Shown: in pieces, positions 62,017 to 64,000 of the stretch
Layout: every line of letters starts with the position of its first letter
Position numbering within the stretch: the first letter of the stretch is position 1
DNA from: Shimia sp. CNT1-13L.2
GTDB taxonomy: Bacteria > Pseudomonadota > Alphaproteobacteria > Rhodobacterales > Rhodobacteraceae
Direction of reading: 5' to 3'
Assembly: GCF_024331145.1 (NCBI RefSeq)
Contig: NZ_JANDJO010000004.1
Span: 248,001-312,000, forward strand
DNA: 64,000 nt
Program-made: the position numbers and the translations under genes
The notes under the pieces: generated by a model
The model's database searches: none
Seen by the model: the letters and a program-made list of their open reading frames with translations, nothing else
Told to the model about the DNA's origin: nothing

Positions 62017-63437
62017 CTATCAAAGCCGAAATTCAAATAGTCGCGCTGGTATATGTCATGCACCAGCGCCTCTATCTCTTCATCGTAAATCTCGCCCAGC
62101 GCAAAGGGCACGTCATCCGGCGCGCGTTCGGGTTCCGGCGCGTCCAGCCGACCAACCTGCATCGCAAGCAGCGGCAGGAGGCTCTCCAGCTCGTCTTCCC
62201 GCACGATCATGTCCGGCAGGCAAAGATCGCCGAATCCCTTCAACGTTGCAGCCTGCGTCGCCCAGTGGCCATCGATTCGAAAACTGGTCTGCCCCGCCAA
62301 ATTCGCCTTCACAAACGCCAGATATGCCACAAACGCCTCTCGGTGTGCCGCGACGTCATATGACGCGTCAGGCCCGTTCTTGGGCAACGGCACCTTGTAG
62401 ACCTTCATCAGTGTATTGCGGATTTGCGCGTAGCGTCCTTCATTCACGGGCAGGATCATCTCGCAGAACGTGGCATGCGCCCGCGCAACCGGATGGCGTA
62501 CAACCGTGAAACTGCGATGGCCCTTGTTCTTGCGCTTCCACTGGCGCAGGGCCTTTTGGTTCAACTTGGTTGGCAACGCATCGACATCGACGCCATCAAG
62601 GTCAGCCAGCCACTTCAACACCTGGGCTTCCGGCCCGGATCTAACCGGCAGGTACATCAGGGGCGTCTCGGCAGCCAGCGCGTAGGACGGCACGGCCGCC
62701 CCGCGCCGTGGCTCAAAGTTGGGTGTCCTGCTCAAGTTAAACCGATCAAGATCAGCCAACGCATTGATGATTTCGTCGAAGTTGGCAACCTTTTCGGAAA
62801 CAGGTTTGGGGTTCTGACGCTTCAGCGTTTTGTCCAGCTCCTCCAGCGTGCCATCGTGCCCAAGAAAGCTGGCGAGGCCATTCATGACCTCGACGTTCTG
62901 CAAGTCTTCATAGGCGACATAAAACGCCGTCTGGCCGGTTTCCTGAAGCGCATTCTGGATCAGCACCTGAAAATCCTGCAAGTCCTCGACATGCGCTTTG
63001 AACTCCTGCGGATCAATGCGCACTTTGCCGGTCTCCTTGCGGCGCCGCACATCCGTCAGTTTCCACTGCCCCGTCGCCTGCGCGATTTTGAGCGACACGT
63101 AACTGTCCATCGGGTTTCGAGTGAGCACGATCTTGGCGCAGCGCGGATCGTTCAGGCAGACCTGCAACACCCGCGGGTCATGATCGTGGAAATAACGGAA
63201 GCCGCCCAGAACACCATCCTGCGCCTTGATCACCTTGATCAGGGCGATTGGGTCCTGCGTGCGGTCCTCATAGGTCACACCAAGGATTTCCGACTTGTTG
63301 GGATAGCCGATGAAATGCGGATTAAACGCCTCACCGTGGCAGGTCAGCCCGTCGAAAGCGTTGATATTGGTCTCAAGAAAATTCGACCCCGTCCGCATCT
63401 CGGCGAAAACGACAAAGTAATCAAAGGTTTTGTTCAT
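62007..63437 (-). CDS. two-module sulfotransferase-like protein
   Basis: A 476-residue protein. Its N-terminal half is a Stf0/NodH-like sulfotransferase: VVFAEMRTGSNFLETNINA is the 5'-phosphosulfate loop and CAKIVLTRNPMDSYVSLKIA the 3'-phosphate motif. The C-terminal half repeats the second motif (SFTVVRHPVARAHATFCEMI), with LMYLPVRSGPEAQVLKWLAD where a degenerate first loop would be. So it appears to be two sulfotransferase-type modules in one chain, the second perhaps not active. Acceptor unknown. It lies 6 bases after the gene at the right edge, with which it is probably co-transcribed. Confidence 0.75.
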   Translation of the reverse strand: MNKTFDYFVVFAEMRTGSNFLETNINAFDGLTCHGEAFNPHFIGYPNKSEILGVTYEDRTQDPIALIKVIKAQDGVLGGFRYFHDHDPRVLQVCLNDPRCAKIVLTRNPMDSYVSLKIAQATGQWKLTDVRRRKETGKVRIDPQEFKAHVEDLQDFQVLIQNALQETGQTAFYVAYEDLQNVEVMNGLASFLGHDGTLEELDKTLKRQNPKPVSEKVANFDEIINALADLDRFNLSRTPNFEPRRGAAVPSYALAAETPLMYLPVRSGPEAQVLKWLADLDGVDVDALPTKLNQKALRQWKRKNKGHRSFTVVRHPVARAHATFCEMILPVNEGRYAQIRNTLMKVYKVPLPKNGPDASYDVAAHREAFVAYLAFVKANLAGQTSFRIDGHWATQAATLKGFGDLCLPDMIVREDELESLLPLLAMQVGRLDAPEPERAPDDVPFALGEIYDEEIEALVHDIYQRDYLNFGFDSWA

Positions 63438-63443
63438 GCGATT

Positions 63444-64000
63444 TTACTGCACCAAATAGGGTTTGCGCGGGGGTTTTGGCTGGTTCAGTCCCGGTTGTGC
63501 GACCGGGAAGTCCCCCATCAGGTAGGGGTGCATCCCCTGGTTCTTGAGGTTCTGGAGGAACTGGCCGAACCCCGTCAAATCCGCCATCTTCGGCGCCTCT
63601 GACAAGCGGCGCAGGGAATGGCCGCCCATCTCGTCAATGATGGTCTGCAAGGGCTCCATCGGAGCTTCGATAAACTCGGCCATTGTCCAGATGCGTATGC
63701 GCGCCTTGGCCCAGATCGACCGCAACACCTTGAGCTGCTCTGCCTCGAGCTTCTGAAGATGCGCTGCCTCCTGTCGAAGGTCGGCAAAATTGCGGTTCGA
63801 CTTAAACAACGGCACGGCCCAGGCGCCGCTGATCACCGAGATCTGCGCATTGGGATCTTTGGCCACGAACCACATCGGCGCGGTTTCGTCCATTGGCCCC
63901 ATCTGGAAACACTGGCGCTCCCCGCGGGTGTTCCAGATCAGGTTGGTGAGAAACGCCGTCGGGTTATAATCCCGCAACATCGGAGCATCCGACAGCGCCC
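63444..64000 (-). CDS. protein of unknown function, N-terminus beyond right edge
   Basis: The reading frame is open to the window edge on the minus strand, so only the last 184 or so residues are seen. They include an internal coiled-coil-like stretch (ADLRQEAAHLQKLEAEQLKV) and a proline/lysine-rich tail (PKPPRKPYLVQ). I recognise no family. Direct linkage (6 bases) to the sulfotransferase-like gene suggests a shared surface-glycan or polysaccharide role. Confidence 0.6.
   Translation of the reverse strand, partial: ALSDAPMLRDYNPTAFLTNLIWNTRGERQCFQMGPMDETAPMWFVAKDPNAQISVISGAWAVPLFKSNRNFADLRQEAAHLQKLEAEQLKVLRSIWAKARIRIWTMAEFIEAPMEPLQTIIDEMGGHSLRRLSEAPKMADLTGFGQFLQNLKNQGMHPYLMGDFPVAQPGLNQPKPPRKPYLVQ

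Noticed and set aside
1..64000. CRISPR arrays, insertion sequences, prophage genes and toxin-antitoxin pairs
   Set aside because: None was found by reading: no regular spacer-repeat array, transposase, terminal inverted repeats with flanking duplications, phage structural gene or toxin-like small gene pair.

Overview
The window looks like chromosomal DNA of a marine-type alphaproteobacterium of the order Rhodobacterales (roseobacter group). This rests on the gltD - small secreted protein - gltB arrangement, a complex I NDUFA9-type protein, a short RNase D beside kdsD-lptC-lptA-lptB-hpf-ptsN, high G+C coding DNA, and the density of ABC importers for organic solutes. The species cannot be fixed from sequence alone. 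I see no insertion sequence, integrase, CRISPR array, rRNA or plasmid/phage gene. One tRNA, Leu(CAG), is present.

Layout. (1) 1-10.2 kb is mostly core: the edge of a DUF4189 secreted protein, a sulfotransferase-like protein, glutamate synthase (gltB, gltD) with a secreted protein gene between the subunits, uppP and an NDUFA9-type Rossmann protein. (2) 10.4-15.1 kb holds tRNA-Leu and a phosphonate module: a LysR regulator, phnW, phnX and a sulfatase-fold hydrolase resembling phosphonate monoester hydrolases. (3) 15.3-21.7 kb is a five-gene oligopeptide-type ABC importer. A 17-bp element containing a T-N11-A LysR-type box occurs upstream of both phnW and this importer, tying them into one likely regulon. 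(4) 21.7-27.5 kb is a DeoR/GlpR regulator followed by a Ugp-like ABC importer and a TIM-barrel isomerase. Together (2)-(4) could import and break down a phosphonate ester such as a phosphonolipid head group; this is inference.

(5) 27.8-44.4 kb is a divergent catabolic locus. Leftward lie a SnoaL-like protein, a COG3618 lactonase-type amidohydrolase and a hotdog thioesterase. Rightward lie a CUT1-type ABC importer, three more SnoaL-like proteins, a HisD-family dehydrogenase, an SDR, a LacI regulator, a cupin, a MetE-like protein, an alpha/beta hydrolase and an RraA-like protein. Twin LacI-type operators sit in the divergent promoter. I cannot match this gene set to a pathway I know.

(6) 55.9-44.6 kb is a long leftward operon: amidohydrolase, ribose-type ABC importer (binding protein, double ATPase, two permeases), two IclR-type regulators, an alpha/beta hydrolase, an FAH-family dehydratase/hydrolase and an alpha-ketoglutarate-semialdehyde-type dehydrogenase. 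The last two resemble the lower half of non-phosphorylative sugar-acid pathways. One regulator is an IclR-type winged helix joined to a copy of the operon's own periplasmic binding protein. It is the most unusual protein in the window.

(7) 56.2-62 kb returns to core genes: alpha/beta hydrolase, RNase D, kdsD, lptC-lptA-lptB, hpf and ptsN. (8) 62-64 kb holds a two-module sulfotransferase-like gene and a gene running off the right edge.
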